Below are positions 48,314-58,983 of a stretch of 64,000 nt of DNA, piece by piece. The DNA is from an uncultured Bacteroidales bacterium (lineage in GTDB: Bacteria > Bacteroidota > Bacteroidia > Bacteroidales > UBA932). The notes below the pieces were generated by a model. It was not told the DNA's origin, ran no database searches, and saw nothing but the letters and a program-made list of their open reading frames with translations. Each line of letters starts with the position of its first letter. Position 1 is the stretch's first letter. The stretch spans positions 1-64,000 of the forward strand of contig CANRID010000007.1 of NCBI GenBank assembly GCA_947630665.1, written 5' to 3'. The translations under genes and the position numbers were made by a program.

Positions 48314-49618
48314 TTACTTTTCTTTCGGGCCGAGCAAATCCAATCCTATATCTTTCCGATAATATTTGCCGGTGAATCCTATCTTTTCCATTTCCCGATA
48401 AATAACCTCCCGACAAGCAGGAATGCCTTTTCCGTTGACGGTCACCGCCAGCACCCGCCCTCCGGAGGTAACCAACTTTCCGTCGCGGACCGCCGTTCCG
48501 GAATGGAAAATCTTTACGGGGCTGTCGGGACGATTCTCTAAAAGATAAGGAGTTCCCGTTATTTCGAATCCTTTTTCATACGATTCCGGATAGCCGCCGG
48601 ATACGCACACTACCGTAAAAGCCTCTTCAGGAGAAACCGAAATCTTTTCTCCCGACAGCCGGCCTTGCGCCGCAGCCGTCAAATGCTCCAGTAGGTCGGA
48701 TTCGATCCGGGTCATTACCGCCTCCGTTTCCGGATCTCCCATACGGACATTGTATTCGATCACGTAAGGCTCTCCGGCGCAATTCATCAATCCGATAAAA
48801 ATGAATCCTTTATAATCGATTCCGTCTTTTTTCAGCCCCTCAATGGTAGGCCGGATGATTTTTTGCTCCGTTTTCGCCATAAAATCCCGGTCGGCAAACG
48901 GAACGGGAGAAACTGCGCCCATTCCTCCGGTATTGAGCCCCTTATCGTTCTCGCCTATCCGTTTATAATCTTTCGCCTCGGGCAGAATCATATAGTCTTT
49001 TCCATCGGTAAGCACGAAGACGGAAACTTCGATGCCCGCCAGAAATTGTTCGATTACCACCGTATTCCCGGCTTCGCCGAACTTGCCTCCCAACATTTCC
49101 CGCAATTGCCGTTTGGCTTCCGGAAGATTATCCACGATCAAGACCCCCTTTCCGGCCGCCAGACCGTCCGCTTTCAACACGTAAGGAGGATTCAGACTCT
49201 CTAAAAAACGATCCGCCTCGGCAAGACCGGCAGAGGTGAAACTCTTATAGGCGGCTGTCGGGATACCGTGCCGGGACATGAACTCCTTGGCGAAATCTTT
49301 GCTTCCCTCCAACCGGGCGCCGGATTTTCCCGGGCCTATGAACAGAACCCGGCTCAATTGCGGGTCGCTTTCGATAAAATCGCGCAACCCTCCTACCAGC
49401 GGGTCTTCAGGCCCTACGACCACCATATCTATATCATGCCGCAGGATCTGCTCTTTTATCGCATTGAAGTCCTTGACGGAACCTTCTATATTTTGGGCTA
49501 TCCGGGCGGTTCCGGGGTTTCCCGGCATACAGAACAGGGCCGTACATTTTTTACTTTGTCTTATCTTCCAGGCAATCGCATGCTCCCTTCCGCCGGAGCC
49601 TAATACCAATACATTCAT
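48314..49618 (-). CDS. purD: phosphoribosylamine--glycine ligase
   Basis: 'MNVLVLGSGGREHAIAWKI', 'GPEDPLVGGLRDF', 'VIEYNVRMGDPETEAVM'. Confidence 0.97.
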   Translation of the reverse strand: MNVLVLGSGGREHAIAWKIRQSKKCTALFCMPGNPGTARIAQNIEGSVKDFNAIKEQILRHDIDMVVVGPEDPLVGGLRDFIESDPQLSRVLFIGPGKSGARLEGSKDFAKEFMSRHGIPTAAYKSFTSAGLAEADRFLESLNPPYVLKADGLAAGKGVLIVDNLPEAKRQLREMLGGKFGEAGNTVVIEQFLAGIEVSVFVLTDGKDYMILPEAKDYKRIGENDKGLNTGGMGAVSPVPFADRDFMAKTEQKIIRPTIEGLKKDGIDYKGFIFIGLMNCAGEPYVIEYNVRMGDPETEAVMTRIESDLLEHLTAAAQGRLSGEKISVSPEEAFTVVCVSGGYPESYEKGFEITGTPYLLENRPDSPVKIFHSGTAVRDGKLVTSGGRVLAVTVNGKGIPACREVIYREMEKIGFTGKYYRKDIGLDLLGPKEK

Positions 49619-49628
49619 TTCCGTTATT

Positions 49629-50240
49629 TTATAGTTCTATTCTTTTGCATACGAGATTCTTCTTTCCGATCGCCTCCAGCACCAAAGGGAGGGCCACCCA
49701 AAGATTTTTCGCACATTTGACCGAATCGTGGAATACGATAACGGCCCCCGGCTCTATATACGGTATGACATTTCTGGCACAGGTTTTTCCGGAAATCCGG
49801 CGGTTATAATCCCGGCTCAGGACATTCCACATGATCGTATGGTATCTCTCGCTCAGCACCCGGGCCTGATTGGGACCGATCCGGGCATAGGGAGGGCGGA
49901 ATAAATTGGACCGGATCATATCTCCCGCAATATCGATATCGCGCACATAATCGCCCGTCTCCATTCCCCATCCTTTTACGTGGCTGTAAGAATGGTTGCC
50001 CACCGCATGCCCCCGGCGCTTCACCTCTTCGAAAAGCTCCGGAAACATCTCCACATTCTTGCCTATACAGAAAAAAGTAGCCTTTGCATTGTATTTATCC
50101 AATTGATCCAGCACCCACGGGGTTACTTCGGGCCGCGGGCCGTCGTCAAACGTAAGGAAAACCCCCTCTTCCTCTTCCGGAAAATTCCAGATGAAGGAGG
50201 GAAACATTCTTTTTATAATCCGGGGCGGTCTGAATTTCAT
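49629..50240 (-). CDS. polysaccharide deacetylase family protein
   Basis: 'GVFLTFDDGPRPEVTPWVLDQLDKYNAKATFFCIGKN', 'HAVGNHSYSH', 'RPPYARIGPNQ'. Confidence 0.93.
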   Translation of the reverse strand: MKFRPPRIIKRMFPSFIWNFPEEEEGVFLTFDDGPRPEVTPWVLDQLDKYNAKATFFCIGKNVEMFPELFEEVKRRGHAVGNHSYSHVKGWGMETGDYVRDIDIAGDMIRSNLFRPPYARIGPNQARVLSERYHTIMWNVLSRDYNRRISGKTCARNVIPYIEPGAVIVFHDSVKCAKNLWVALPLVLEAIGKKNLVCKRIEL

Positions 50241-50304
50241 TTTATAAGTTTGAATTGGCAAAAATAATAATAAAAATTAACTTTGTGTTTCATTAATAAG
50301 CCGT

Positions 50305-50925
50305 ATGCGCAACATATCGAAGATATTTCACATTTTCCCGGGAATACTCGCCTGCCTGCTATTGTTTTCCTGTACGAAAAGGGGCATCATTCCCGCCAAT
50401 GAACTTTCCCGCATCATCGGTGAAATGTACTTGGCGGATCAATACGTGGAAGAAAATCCCCAGTACCGGATACAGGCCGATTCCGCCGCCCTGTACGAGT
50501 CCATTTTCCGCAAATACGGCTATACTACGGAAACGTACAGAAATTCTTTAGCTTACTATCTTCAAAAAGGCAACTCCTACGAGAAAATCAATACCCGGGC
50601 CCGCGATATGCTTTCCGAAAGGAAAAATGAACTCGAACGGATCCTGCAGAAAACCGGGAAAACTCCTGTCCACTGGCCCATATTGGATTCCATCCGGAAA
50701 ATAAATCTGCATGAACTCCGGGCCTATCCCTATTTGAGGGCCGTAAAATGGTTTTCCATTCCCGACGAGGACGCCGGCTGGAAATTTACCGATACCCAGG
50801 AACCCGACATCCCCGGAAACATCCGTTGGTGGATACTGAACGTAGACATTTTCTCGGATTCCCTGAATCTGAAATATCCCGTTTTACTAAAAAAGTATTT
50901 GCTGGAAAAAGAATCGGCAAAATGA
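50305..50925 (+). CDS. DUF4296 domain lipoprotein
   Basis: Lipobox LLLFSC; 'LSRIIGEMYLADQYVEENP', 'DSAALYESIFRKYGYTTETYRNSLAYYLQ'. Confidence 0.85.
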   Translation: MRNISKIFHIFPGILACLLLFSCTKRGIIPANELSRIIGEMYLADQYVEENPQYRIQADSAALYESIFRKYGYTTETYRNSLAYYLQKGNSYEKINTRARDMLSERKNELERILQKTGKTPVHWPILDSIRKINLHELRAYPYLRAVKWFSIPDEDAGWKFTDTQEPDIPGNIRWWILNVDIFSDSLNLKYPVLLKKYLLEKESAK

Positions 50926-52055
50926 GACGGATCGCAGCCAACTATATATTTCCGGTAACGGGCGAACCGATCAAAAACGGCGTTATAACGCTGGAGGATG
51001 ACGGAACGATTCTTCGGATCGGCCGGCTGGAAAGCGAAGAGGAAGATACCGAATTCTATAACGGCATCCTCTGTCCCGGGTTCGTAAATGCCCACTGCCA
51101 TCTCGAATTGTCCCATTTGCAGGGCCGCCTCCAGGAAGCGACCGGAATGTGGGGATTCATCTCCCAGATTAAGTCCTTACGGGAAACCACGCCCCGGGAG
51201 GAACGCATCCGGGCCGCGGAAATTCAAATGGAAAATTTATACCGGCAGGGAGTAAGCGCCGTAGCGGATATAAGCAACAGCGAGGAAACATTCGGGATCA
51301 AAACCCGCAGCCCGTTGTACAGCCGTACTTTCATAGAACTTTTCGGTTCAGAACCCGACAAGGCGGAAGAGCTGCTCCGGCAAGGAGTACAAAAGGCCGG
51401 CAGGGCGACTGCGCAAGGTTTAGATGCCTCCTTGGCTCCCCATGCCTGTTACAGCATGAGCGTCCCTCTTTTAGAGGCTACCGTCCGGGAAGGGCTAAAA
51501 AGCGGATTCCTATCCTGTCATAACCAGGAAAGCCCGGAAGAAGAAGAATTGTCGGGAAGAAATACGGGGAAGCCCTCCCTTCTCTATTTTTTAGATCATC
51601 TGTCACGGGTACATACTCCGACTGTCCCGGGAAAAATAAATCTGGTCCACAACACGGTTACCGGGGAAGAAAGCATCGATGCGGCCCTGCAAATTTTGCA
51701 GGAACCTTACTGGACAATTTGTCCGCTTTCCAATATTTTCATCCATCGGACCCTGCCTCCCCTGAATCTGATGCGGGCCAAAGGGCTGGATATATGTTTA
51801 GGAACCGACAGCCTTTCCAGCAATAAATGCCTGTGCATGGCAGAAGAGATCAAATGCCTGCATATCAATTTCCCCGAGATTCCGTTAACGGAAATTCTCA
51901 AATGGGCCTGTCTGAACGGAGCCAAGGCCTTAGGCAAGGAAAATGAACTGGGAAGTTTGGAGCCGGGGAAAAAACCGGGCATAGTTTTAGTAAGCCACAT
52001 AGACTGGTCACATTTTAAGCTGACTCCCGACAGTATTACGAAAAGAATTATCTGA
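50922..52055 (+). CDS. amidohydrolase family protein
   Basis: 'LCPGFVNAHCHLELSHL', 'APHACYSMS', 'ICLGTDSLSSNKCLCM'; ATGA overlap with the preceding gene. Confidence 0.9.
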   Translation: MRRIAANYIFPVTGEPIKNGVITLEDDGTILRIGRLESEEEDTEFYNGILCPGFVNAHCHLELSHLQGRLQEATGMWGFISQIKSLRETTPREERIRAAEIQMENLYRQGVSAVADISNSEETFGIKTRSPLYSRTFIELFGSEPDKAEELLRQGVQKAGRATAQGLDASLAPHACYSMSVPLLEATVREGLKSGFLSCHNQESPEEEELSGRNTGKPSLLYFLDHLSRVHTPTVPGKINLVHNTVTGEESIDAALQILQEPYWTICPLSNIFIHRTLPPLNLMRAKGLDICLGTDSLSSNKCLCMAEEIKCLHINFPEIPLTEILKWACLNGAKALGKENELGSLEPGKKPGIVLVSHIDWSHFKLTPDSITKRII

Positions 52056-52068
52056 AAAAACAAATATC

Positions 52069-52845
52069 ATGGCAACCTTGCTTTTCAATCATATCGCTTT
52101 CGGTCCCATTAAAAGCAGACGTTTAGGCAACTCGTTAGGGATAAATTTATTGCCGAAATTCGGCAAATGGTGCAGCTTCGACTGCATCTATTGCGAATGC
52201 GGCTGGAACAAAGACGGCAAAAACGACCGGCAGCTTCCTTCAAAAGAAGAAGTTTTCCTTGCCCTCGACCACAAGCTCAAAGAATGTAAAGAAAACGGCA
52301 CGCCTATCGATACCATCACTTTTTCCGGCAACGGGGAGCCGACGCTGCATCCCGATTTTCCCGCCATTATCGACCGTACGCTGGAATTGCGTGACCGGTA
52401 TTATCCCGCCTCAAAGGTATCTGTTCTCACCAATGCTTCCCAATTGGACAAACCGCAAATAAGGGCGGCCCTGCAAAAAACGGATAACCCCATTTTAAAG
52501 ATCGATTCTCCTCTAAACGAATACGTACAAAGCATAGATCGTCCCTCTCCCGCCTATTCTTTGGCCCGGACCATAGAAAACATAAAACTGTTCGACGGCG
52601 ATTTTATTCTCCAGACCATGTTTCTCAGAGGAGAAGCAGACGGAAAACGCATAGATAGTACGGACCCCGAAAATTGCCGCGCATGGCGGGATCTGGTGCG
52701 GGAACTCAAACCCCGCGAAATCATGATGTACACCATAGACCGGGAAACCCCCGCCCAAAATCTTTCCAAGGTAACGGTGGAAGAGATGGAAGAAATAGCC
52801 CGCCCGCTCAAACAGGAAGGATACAGGATCCAAATCAAAGGATAA
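52069..52845 (+). CDS. radical SAM protein
   Basis: 'KWCSFDCIYCECGW' (CxxxCxxC), 'TFSGNGEPTLHPDF'. Confidence 0.93.
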   Translation: MATLLFNHIAFGPIKSRRLGNSLGINLLPKFGKWCSFDCIYCECGWNKDGKNDRQLPSKEEVFLALDHKLKECKENGTPIDTITFSGNGEPTLHPDFPAIIDRTLELRDRYYPASKVSVLTNASQLDKPQIRAALQKTDNPILKIDSPLNEYVQSIDRPSPAYSLARTIENIKLFDGDFILQTMFLRGEADGKRIDSTDPENCRAWRDLVRELKPREIMMYTIDRETPAQNLSKVTVEEMEEIARPLKQEGYRIQIKG

Positions 52846-52914
52846 AGGCCGGCCGGAGAACGGAACGGTTAAAAAAAAGTTAATTTTTCCGGAAAAAATA
52901 TTTCAAAGGAAGAT

Positions 52915-52922
52915 TATCTTTG
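52915..52922 (+). promoter_or_regulatory. -7 box (TATCTTTG) upstream of dtd
   Basis: TATCTTTG consensus match in the 154-bp intergenic region. Confidence 0.55.
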
Positions 52923-52939
52923 TAATAGGAAATTCGTAA

Positions 52940-52968
52940 AAATCCTTTACTAAAGTAACGGATTTTTT
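52940..52968 (+). terminator. terminator-like hairpin in the dtd 5' UTR, downstream of its apparent promoter
   Basis: AAATCCTTTAC-TAAA-GTAACGGATTTTTT, one mismatch, T-run. Confidence 0.5.
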
Positions 52969-52999
52969 AAACGACCTGAAAATTAAAATTGTTAAAAGG

Positions 53000-53452
53000 A
53001 TGCGGACAGTGATACAAAGGGTATCCCGGGCGGAGGTGACAACGGAAGGGGAAACTATCGGGAAAATCGGTCAGGGACTTATGATTTTAGTGGGAATCGA
53101 AGAGGCGGACAATACGGAAGACATTTCCTGGATGGCCAGAAAGATAATCAATCTGCGTATTTTCGATGACCGGGAGGGAGTTATGAATCTGTCCGTCAAG
53201 GATACGGACGGAGAAATCCTGTTGGTAAGCCAGTTTACCCTCCATGCGCTGACAGCCAAAGGGAACCGGCCTTCCTATATCAAAGCCGCCCGTCCGGAAA
53301 CGGCAATTCCGGTATATGAAGAATTTATCCGCACCATAGAAGAAGGGCTGGGAAAAAAGATCGCTACGGGAAAATTCGGAGCGGAAATGCAAGTATCCCT
53401 CGTAAATGACGGACCGGTTACGATCCTCATAGATACCAAACATAAAGAATAG
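53000..53452 (+). CDS. dtd: D-aminoacyl-tRNA deacylase
   Basis: 'MRTVIQRVSRAEVTTEGETIGKIGQGLMILVGIEEADN', 'LLVSQFTLHALTAKGNRPSYIKAARPE'. Confidence 0.97.
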   Translation: MRTVIQRVSRAEVTTEGETIGKIGQGLMILVGIEEADNTEDISWMARKIINLRIFDDREGVMNLSVKDTDGEILLVSQFTLHALTAKGNRPSYIKAARPETAIPVYEEFIRTIEEGLGKKIATGKFGAEMQVSLVNDGPVTILIDTKHKE

Positions 53453-53500
53453 CCCTGCTGCAAGACTCCCCTGGAGAACACGAAAAAAATAGAACGATAT

Positions 53501-54370
53501 ATGAAAGAGATTCTGAACGGTTTTGATTACATCCCCGACATCGAAGACATCGACAAAAAACTCTCGGCAATACAATCGAACCTGGAAAACTGGGCGACCA
53601 AAGACAATCTGGCCTCTTGTATCGGCTATATGGATCTGACCTCCCTGAACTCGACCGACACGGCGGAAAAAATAGCCGGCCTGACCCAGAAAGTAAATAA
53701 TTTCAAAAGCAATTTCCCCAATTATCCCGCTCCCGCATCCATTTGCGTCTATCCGAACTTAGGGAAAACCGTCAAGGACAATCTGACGGTTCCCGGCGTT
53801 CATGTAACCGTAGTAGGCGGAGTTTTTCCCACTTCCCAGAGTTTTTTGGACGTAAAAGTACTCGAATGCAGAACTGCAGTGGAGCAAGGCGCGGATGAAG
53901 TGGATATCGTTCTGGCATTGAACGCATTTTTGGCAAATGATTTCGAAAAAGCCTCCCATGAAATCCGGGAAATCAAAAAAGCTGTCGGGAACGCCTGTCT
54001 GAAAGTCATTCTGGAAACAGGAGCGCTCGCCACTCCGGAAAAGATCGCGGCGGCCTCCTTCTTGGCTATGGAAGCGGGCGCCGATTTCATAAAGACCTCT
54101 ACCGGAAAACTCGAACCGGCCGCCACTCCCATGGCCGCCATCGTCATGTGCGAATGCATCAATGCATATAATCGTAAAACGGGGAAAAAGATCGGTTTCA
54201 AGCCGGCCGGAGGTATGACTTCTCCCAAAGACGCTCTCTGCTATCTGGCCATCGTAGACACCATTCTGGGAAAAGAATGGCTTACGCCCCGATATTTCAG
54301 GATAGGAGCCAGCCGTCTGGCAAACAATCTGCTGAGCGAATTGGAGCAGAAAACCGTCAGTTATTATTAA
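53501..54370 (+). CDS. deoC: deoxyribose-phosphate aldolase
   Basis: 'ADEVDIVLALNAFLANDFEKASHEIREIKKA', 'LKVILETGAL', 'ADFIKTSTGK', 'GFKPAGGM'. Confidence 0.95.
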   Translation: MKEILNGFDYIPDIEDIDKKLSAIQSNLENWATKDNLASCIGYMDLTSLNSTDTAEKIAGLTQKVNNFKSNFPNYPAPASICVYPNLGKTVKDNLTVPGVHVTVVGGVFPTSQSFLDVKVLECRTAVEQGADEVDIVLALNAFLANDFEKASHEIREIKKAVGNACLKVILETGALATPEKIAAASFLAMEAGADFIKTSTGKLEPAATPMAAIVMCECINAYNRKTGKKIGFKPAGGMTSPKDALCYLAIVDTILGKEWLTPRYFRIGASRLANNLLSELEQKTVSYY

Positions 54371-54393
54371 TATAATATCGTCCCTTGCGCCGT

Positions 54394-55287
54394 CTAACCG
54401 GCCAGCAGGCTCCAGACCGTAAACACTGCGAAAATTACGGAAGCCAGTCCGTTGGTAGTAAAAAAAGCCGCATCCAACCGTCTCAGATCGGATGGGGAGA
54501 TGATACAGTGTTGATATGCCAGGAGTCCGGAAAACAGCAGCGCCCCGGTAATATATATCCAATGGACACTGCCCGATGCAGAAAAAGACATATCCGTATC
54601 CTTGAAAATATAAAAATACAGCACGCCCGTCAGGGGAACGACCAAGGCATGCAGAAATCCAGAGAGGATCATGGCTTTTTTCCTTCCTAAGCGGGCCGGT
54701 ATGGAGCGGATTCCATATCGTTTATCGAAATCCTCATCCGCCAGAGCATACAATATGTCGAATGAACCCGACCAGAGCAGAACAATCAGAGAGACGATCA
54801 GGGGTGCGGGAGCTAACTCTCCGGTTACGGCCATGTAGGCGCCCGCCGGCGCCAAAGAGAGGGACAGCCCTAACCCGAAATGGCATAACGCCGTAAATCT
54901 TTTCAGCGAACTGTATCCCAACAAAACCGTCAGTACTACCGGAGAAAGCATCAGGCATAAGCGATTGATGAAAGAGCAGGCAGCAATGAACAGCAGGCAA
55001 TTCACGGCTACGAAAACCAGTACGTTCCGGGGGCTTAGGACTCCCGACGGTATCTCCCGCGAAGCCGTACGGGGATTCATCGCATCGATCCTGCGGTCCA
55101 GATACCGGTTGAAACCCATAGCCGCATTCCGTGCGGTTACCATGCAGACCAGCACTTTCAACAGCAGGGACACGGAAAATTCCATACCGGGCTGCAATAT
55201 GCCCAAGGTAAATCCGATACAGGCAAAAGGAAGCGCAAAAACGGTATGCGCGAATTTCACTAAGGAAAAATAGCTCGCTACCCGCAT
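54394..55287 (-). CDS. UbiA-like prenyltransferase
   Basis: 'VTARNAAMGFNRYLDRRIDAMNPRTASREIPSG' (NxxxD region), 'ALADEDFDKRYGIRSIPARLG'. Confidence 0.92.
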   Translation of the reverse strand: MRVASYFSLVKFAHTVFALPFACIGFTLGILQPGMEFSVSLLLKVLVCMVTARNAAMGFNRYLDRRIDAMNPRTASREIPSGVLSPRNVLVFVAVNCLLFIAACSFINRLCLMLSPVVLTVLLGYSSLKRFTALCHFGLGLSLSLAPAGAYMAVTGELAPAPLIVSLIVLLWSGSFDILYALADEDFDKRYGIRSIPARLGRKKAMILSGFLHALVVPLTGVLYFYIFKDTDMSFSASGSVHWIYITGALLFSGLLAYQHCIISPSDLRRLDAAFFTTNGLASVIFAVFTVWSLLAG

Positions 55288-55302
55288 ATTTTATTCCGTC
55301 CG

Positions 55303-57783
55303 CTAACGTAAAACGGCCCCGAATTTCTCCTGGAAATTTTTCAGCAATTTTTCCATCGTAACTTCCACCGCCTTATCGGTCAGGGTTTTTTCCATATCCT
55401 GCAGCACGAAACTGATCGCATATTGTTTTTTGCCGGCCGGAATTTTATCTCCCCGATATACATCGAACAGCGTTACGCTTTTAAGCAACCGGCGTTCAGC
55501 CGAAAAAGCCGCTTTCCGGATATCGGCGAAAGATATGTTTTCTTCCAGCAGCAATGCCAGGTCTCTTTTCACTTCGGGATATTTAGGCAATTCCTTGTAT
55601 TGAACCCGGTTTTTCCGAATCAATTTCCACAGGATGTTCCATGAAATTTCAGCGGCGAAAACCGGCTGCTTGATGCCGAATTGTCTCAGGCGCACCGCAG
55701 CCACCGTCCCCATGACCGCCAGTTCCTTGCCTCCGACAATATAGGAAAGTCCTTCCGAGAATAAATCCGACGGAGCCGGAGCATATTCCAGATCGGCCAG
55801 TTCGATACCGAAGCGTTTGAGCAGCAATTCCAAATACCCTTTCAGCGTAAAATAATTTCCTCCGGCCGTTTTGTTGTGCCAGCTTTGATAACCGTTCCCG
55901 GTAATGAAAATGGAGAATCGGGGCTTTTCATCATAGGCTCCCAAAGAATTTCCGGGATCGCCCGTTTCCCCGTCGGGAAGGACATAATCAGGATTAAATG
56001 AATATACATTCCCGTATTCGAACAGTTTCAAATCCGGCATCTGCCGGTTAATATTATAGGCAATCACCTCCAATCCGCTGAATAAAAGGGTCTGACGCAT
56101 ACAATTCAGATCCGAGCTGAGCGGATTCAAGATTTTCACGCATTTCTTTTCCGGATATGTTTTCAGATGGGCGTAATATTCGCTCCGTGTCAGCGAATTG
56201 TTCATCATCTCCATAAAGCCGTTGGCCGCCATAAAATCAGACGCCACGCTTCTGATCCTCTCCTTATCCGGTTTGGGAACCGTATTTACGGAAGAAGTCA
56301 TCCTCTGGGGCAACTCCACATTATTATATCCGTAAATCCGCAATACGTCTTCCACTACATCGCACTCCCGATAAACATCCTCTCTGTAAGTAGGAACCTT
56401 GACTACCGCACCTTCCGCATCGGAAGAAACGAATTCCATATCCAGATATTCCAGAATCTTTTTGATGGTTTCCGCGCCGATCTTTTTCCCCATCAGCCGT
56501 TCCATACGGCCGTAATTCAACTCCACCTCTTTTTTCCCGACAGGTCCGGACACGATATCATACACCGGCCCCGTGATACGGCCGCCGCCCAACTCCTGAA
56601 TCAACAAGGCGGCCCGTTTAAGAGCATACAGCGTAATCATAGGATCCGCTCCCCTTTCGTACCGGAAAGACGCATCGGTCTTCAATCCGTGCCGTTTGGA
56701 AGTTTTCCTTACATATACCGGATTGAAATAAGCGCTTTCTAAAAAAACATTCACCGTATTTTCGGTAATTCCGCTTTCCGCTCCGCCGAATACTCCCGCA
56801 ATACACATGGGAGCCTGAGTATTGCATATCATCAGATCCTGTGCATCCAGCTTCCTTTCAACGCCGTCCAGCGTTACAAAACGGGTTCCCGGCGCACAAA
56901 AATCCACCACTACCTTCCCGCCCGTAATCTTATCCGCATCAAAAGCGTGCAGCGGCTGCCCTATTTCCATCAGTACGAAGTTCGTAATATCCACTAAATT
57001 ATTGATAGGCCGCAGCCCTACCGACAGCAACTTCGCCTTCAACCAATCCGGAGACTCCCCCACTTTCACGCCCCGGATAGTCACTCCCGAGTACCTCGGC
57101 GCTCCCTGCGGCGCCTTCACTTCTACCGTTATCGATTCTTCCGTATCGGTTCCCTCTTTAAATGCGCTTACATCCGGGATATGAAGATCCCCTCCCAAAC
57201 CGTTCAATTTCAAATAGGCGCTCAGATCCCTGGCCACTCCTATATGCGAGGCGGCATCTACACGGTTGGGCGTCAGCCCTATCTCAAAAACGATATCCGT
57301 CTTCAGATTCAGATAATCCTTTGCGGGAGTTCCGGGAACCGCCCCGGCATCCAACACCATAATACCTTCGTGATCATGCCCGATTCCCAATTCATCCTCC
57401 GCGCACAACATCCCGAAAGATTCCACACCCCGTATTTTGGATTTTTTTATTTTCACCTCTTCCCCGTTGATGAAAGTCAGCCGGGTATTCAGCGTCGCCA
57501 GCATCACTTTCTGACCGGCCGCCACATTGGGGGCGCCGCAAACGATCTGCAACGGTTCTCCGCTGCCCATATCGACCTTGGTTACATGCAAATGATCCGA
57601 ATTCGGATGTTCCTTGCATTCCAGCACCTCCGCCACCACTACTCCGGCCAGACCGCCGGGAATCTCCTCCACTTGTTCCATGCCTTCTACTTCCAGCCCT
57701 ATTGAATTCAATATCACTTCCAATTGTTCGGGAGTCAGATCGAAATCGACATATTCTTTCAGCCAATTATACGAAATTTTCAT
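55303..57783 (-). CDS. pheT: phenylalanine--tRNA ligase beta subunit
   Basis: 826 aa; 'MKISYNWLKEYVDFDLTPEQLE', tRNA-binding domain, B3/B4, C-terminal FDX-ACB. Confidence 0.97.
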   Translation of the reverse strand: MKISYNWLKEYVDFDLTPEQLEVILNSIGLEVEGMEQVEEIPGGLAGVVVAEVLECKEHPNSDHLHVTKVDMGSGEPLQIVCGAPNVAAGQKVMLATLNTRLTFINGEEVKIKKSKIRGVESFGMLCAEDELGIGHDHEGIMVLDAGAVPGTPAKDYLNLKTDIVFEIGLTPNRVDAASHIGVARDLSAYLKLNGLGGDLHIPDVSAFKEGTDTEESITVEVKAPQGAPRYSGVTIRGVKVGESPDWLKAKLLSVGLRPINNLVDITNFVLMEIGQPLHAFDADKITGGKVVVDFCAPGTRFVTLDGVERKLDAQDLMICNTQAPMCIAGVFGGAESGITENTVNVFLESAYFNPVYVRKTSKRHGLKTDASFRYERGADPMITLYALKRAALLIQELGGGRITGPVYDIVSGPVGKKEVELNYGRMERLMGKKIGAETIKKILEYLDMEFVSSDAEGAVVKVPTYREDVYRECDVVEDVLRIYGYNNVELPQRMTSSVNTVPKPDKERIRSVASDFMAANGFMEMMNNSLTRSEYYAHLKTYPEKKCVKILNPLSSDLNCMRQTLLFSGLEVIAYNINRQMPDLKLFEYGNVYSFNPDYVLPDGETGDPGNSLGAYDEKPRFSIFITGNGYQSWHNKTAGGNYFTLKGYLELLLKRFGIELADLEYAPAPSDLFSEGLSYIVGGKELAVMGTVAAVRLRQFGIKQPVFAAEISWNILWKLIRKNRVQYKELPKYPEVKRDLALLLEENISFADIRKAAFSAERRLLKSVTLFDVYRGDKIPAGKKQYAISFVLQDMEKTLTDKAVEVTMEKLLKNFQEKFGAVLR

Positions 57784-57820
57784 GTCTGTCTTTTATTATT
57801 TTTTGATTTTCAAACGTTTG

Positions 57821-58780
57821 TTACCGGAATAGCGAACCGACGAATTCTTTCTTGTCGAATACCTGCAAATCCTCTATTTTCTCTCCCACGCCGATAAACT
57901 TTACGGGAATCCTGAATTGGTCGGCGATACCTATCACCACACCGCCCTTGGCCGTCCCGTCCAATTTCGTTACCGCCAGCGCAGTCACATCCGTAGCTTT
58001 GGTAAATTCCTTCGCCTGCTGGTAAGCGTTTTGTCCCGTCGAGCCGTCCAGCACCAACAATACCTCATGAGGAGCATCCGGGATCACTTTCCGCATGACA
58101 TTCCGGATTTTAGTCAACTCGTTCATCAGATTCACTTTATTATGCAAACGTCCGGCAGTATCTATCAAGACCACATCCGCACCCTGCGCTACCGCCGATT
58201 TAACCGTATCGTAAGCCACGGAAGCCGGATCGGCTCCCATTCCCTGCTTGACGATCGGCACCCCCGCACGTTCACTCCAGATGGTCAATTGTTCCACGGC
58301 TGCCGCCCGGAATGTATCGGCCGCACCCAGAACCACTTTTTTACCGGCATTTTTCAGGCGCAACGCCAGTTTTCCGATCGTAGTGGTCTTCCCGACGCCA
58401 TTTACCCCTACCACCATCATCACATACGGTTTTTTGGAAAAGTCGAAAGGTTCCGGAATCTCTCCATCCGAATCCTTTACATTGAGCAGTTTTTCGATTT
58501 CTTCCCGTAAAATGGAATTTAATTCCTCCGTATTCATATATTTATCTCTCGCCACCCTTTCCTCCAGACTGTCTATAATTTTAAGCGTGGTCTCCACCCC
58601 GATATCCGATGCGATAAGCGCCTCTTCGATACCGTCCAAAACATCATCGTCCACTCTCGATTTACCCACGATCGCCCGCGATATTTTATCGAAAATCCCG
58701 CTCTTGGTCTTTTGCAAACCCTGATCGAGGGATTGCTGTTCTTCTTTTGTTTTCTTTCCGAATAATCCAAAAAACGCCAT
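57821..58780 (-). CDS. ftsY: signal recognition particle receptor FtsY
   Basis: 'VVGVNGVGKTTTIGKLALRLKNAGKKVVLGAADTFRAAAVEQL', 'DTAGRLHNKVNLMNEL', 'TKLDGTAKGG'. Confidence 0.97.
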   Translation of the reverse strand: MAFFGLFGKKTKEEQQSLDQGLQKTKSGIFDKISRAIVGKSRVDDDVLDGIEEALIASDIGVETTLKIIDSLEERVARDKYMNTEELNSILREEIEKLLNVKDSDGEIPEPFDFSKKPYVMMVVGVNGVGKTTTIGKLALRLKNAGKKVVLGAADTFRAAAVEQLTIWSERAGVPIVKQGMGADPASVAYDTVKSAVAQGADVVLIDTAGRLHNKVNLMNELTKIRNVMRKVIPDAPHEVLLVLDGSTGQNAYQQAKEFTKATDVTALAVTKLDGTAKGGVVIGIADQFRIPVKFIGVGEKIEDLQVFDKKEFVGSLFR

Positions 58781-58873
58781 AATTCCTATATTCTTTTTCC
58801 AACTTGCAAATATAGATATTTTTTACCTCACAGGACAAAAAAGGTCCGGACAGAGTCAATAATCAATATAAAA

Positions 58874-58916
58874 CACAAAAAAGGCTTCCCGACTGGAATT
58901 CAGTCTAAAAGCCTTA
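58874..58916 (-). terminator. intrinsic terminator downstream of the L28/L33/DUF4295 operon
   Basis: Minus strand AAGGCTTTTAGACTG-AATTC-CAGTCGGGAAGCCTTTTTT. Confidence 0.6.
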
Positions 58917-58983
58917 TTCTAAAAAAGAGCTGCCTAAAATTCATCAGACAGCCCCAATACTGGATATAAAATCGCCTTACTAC

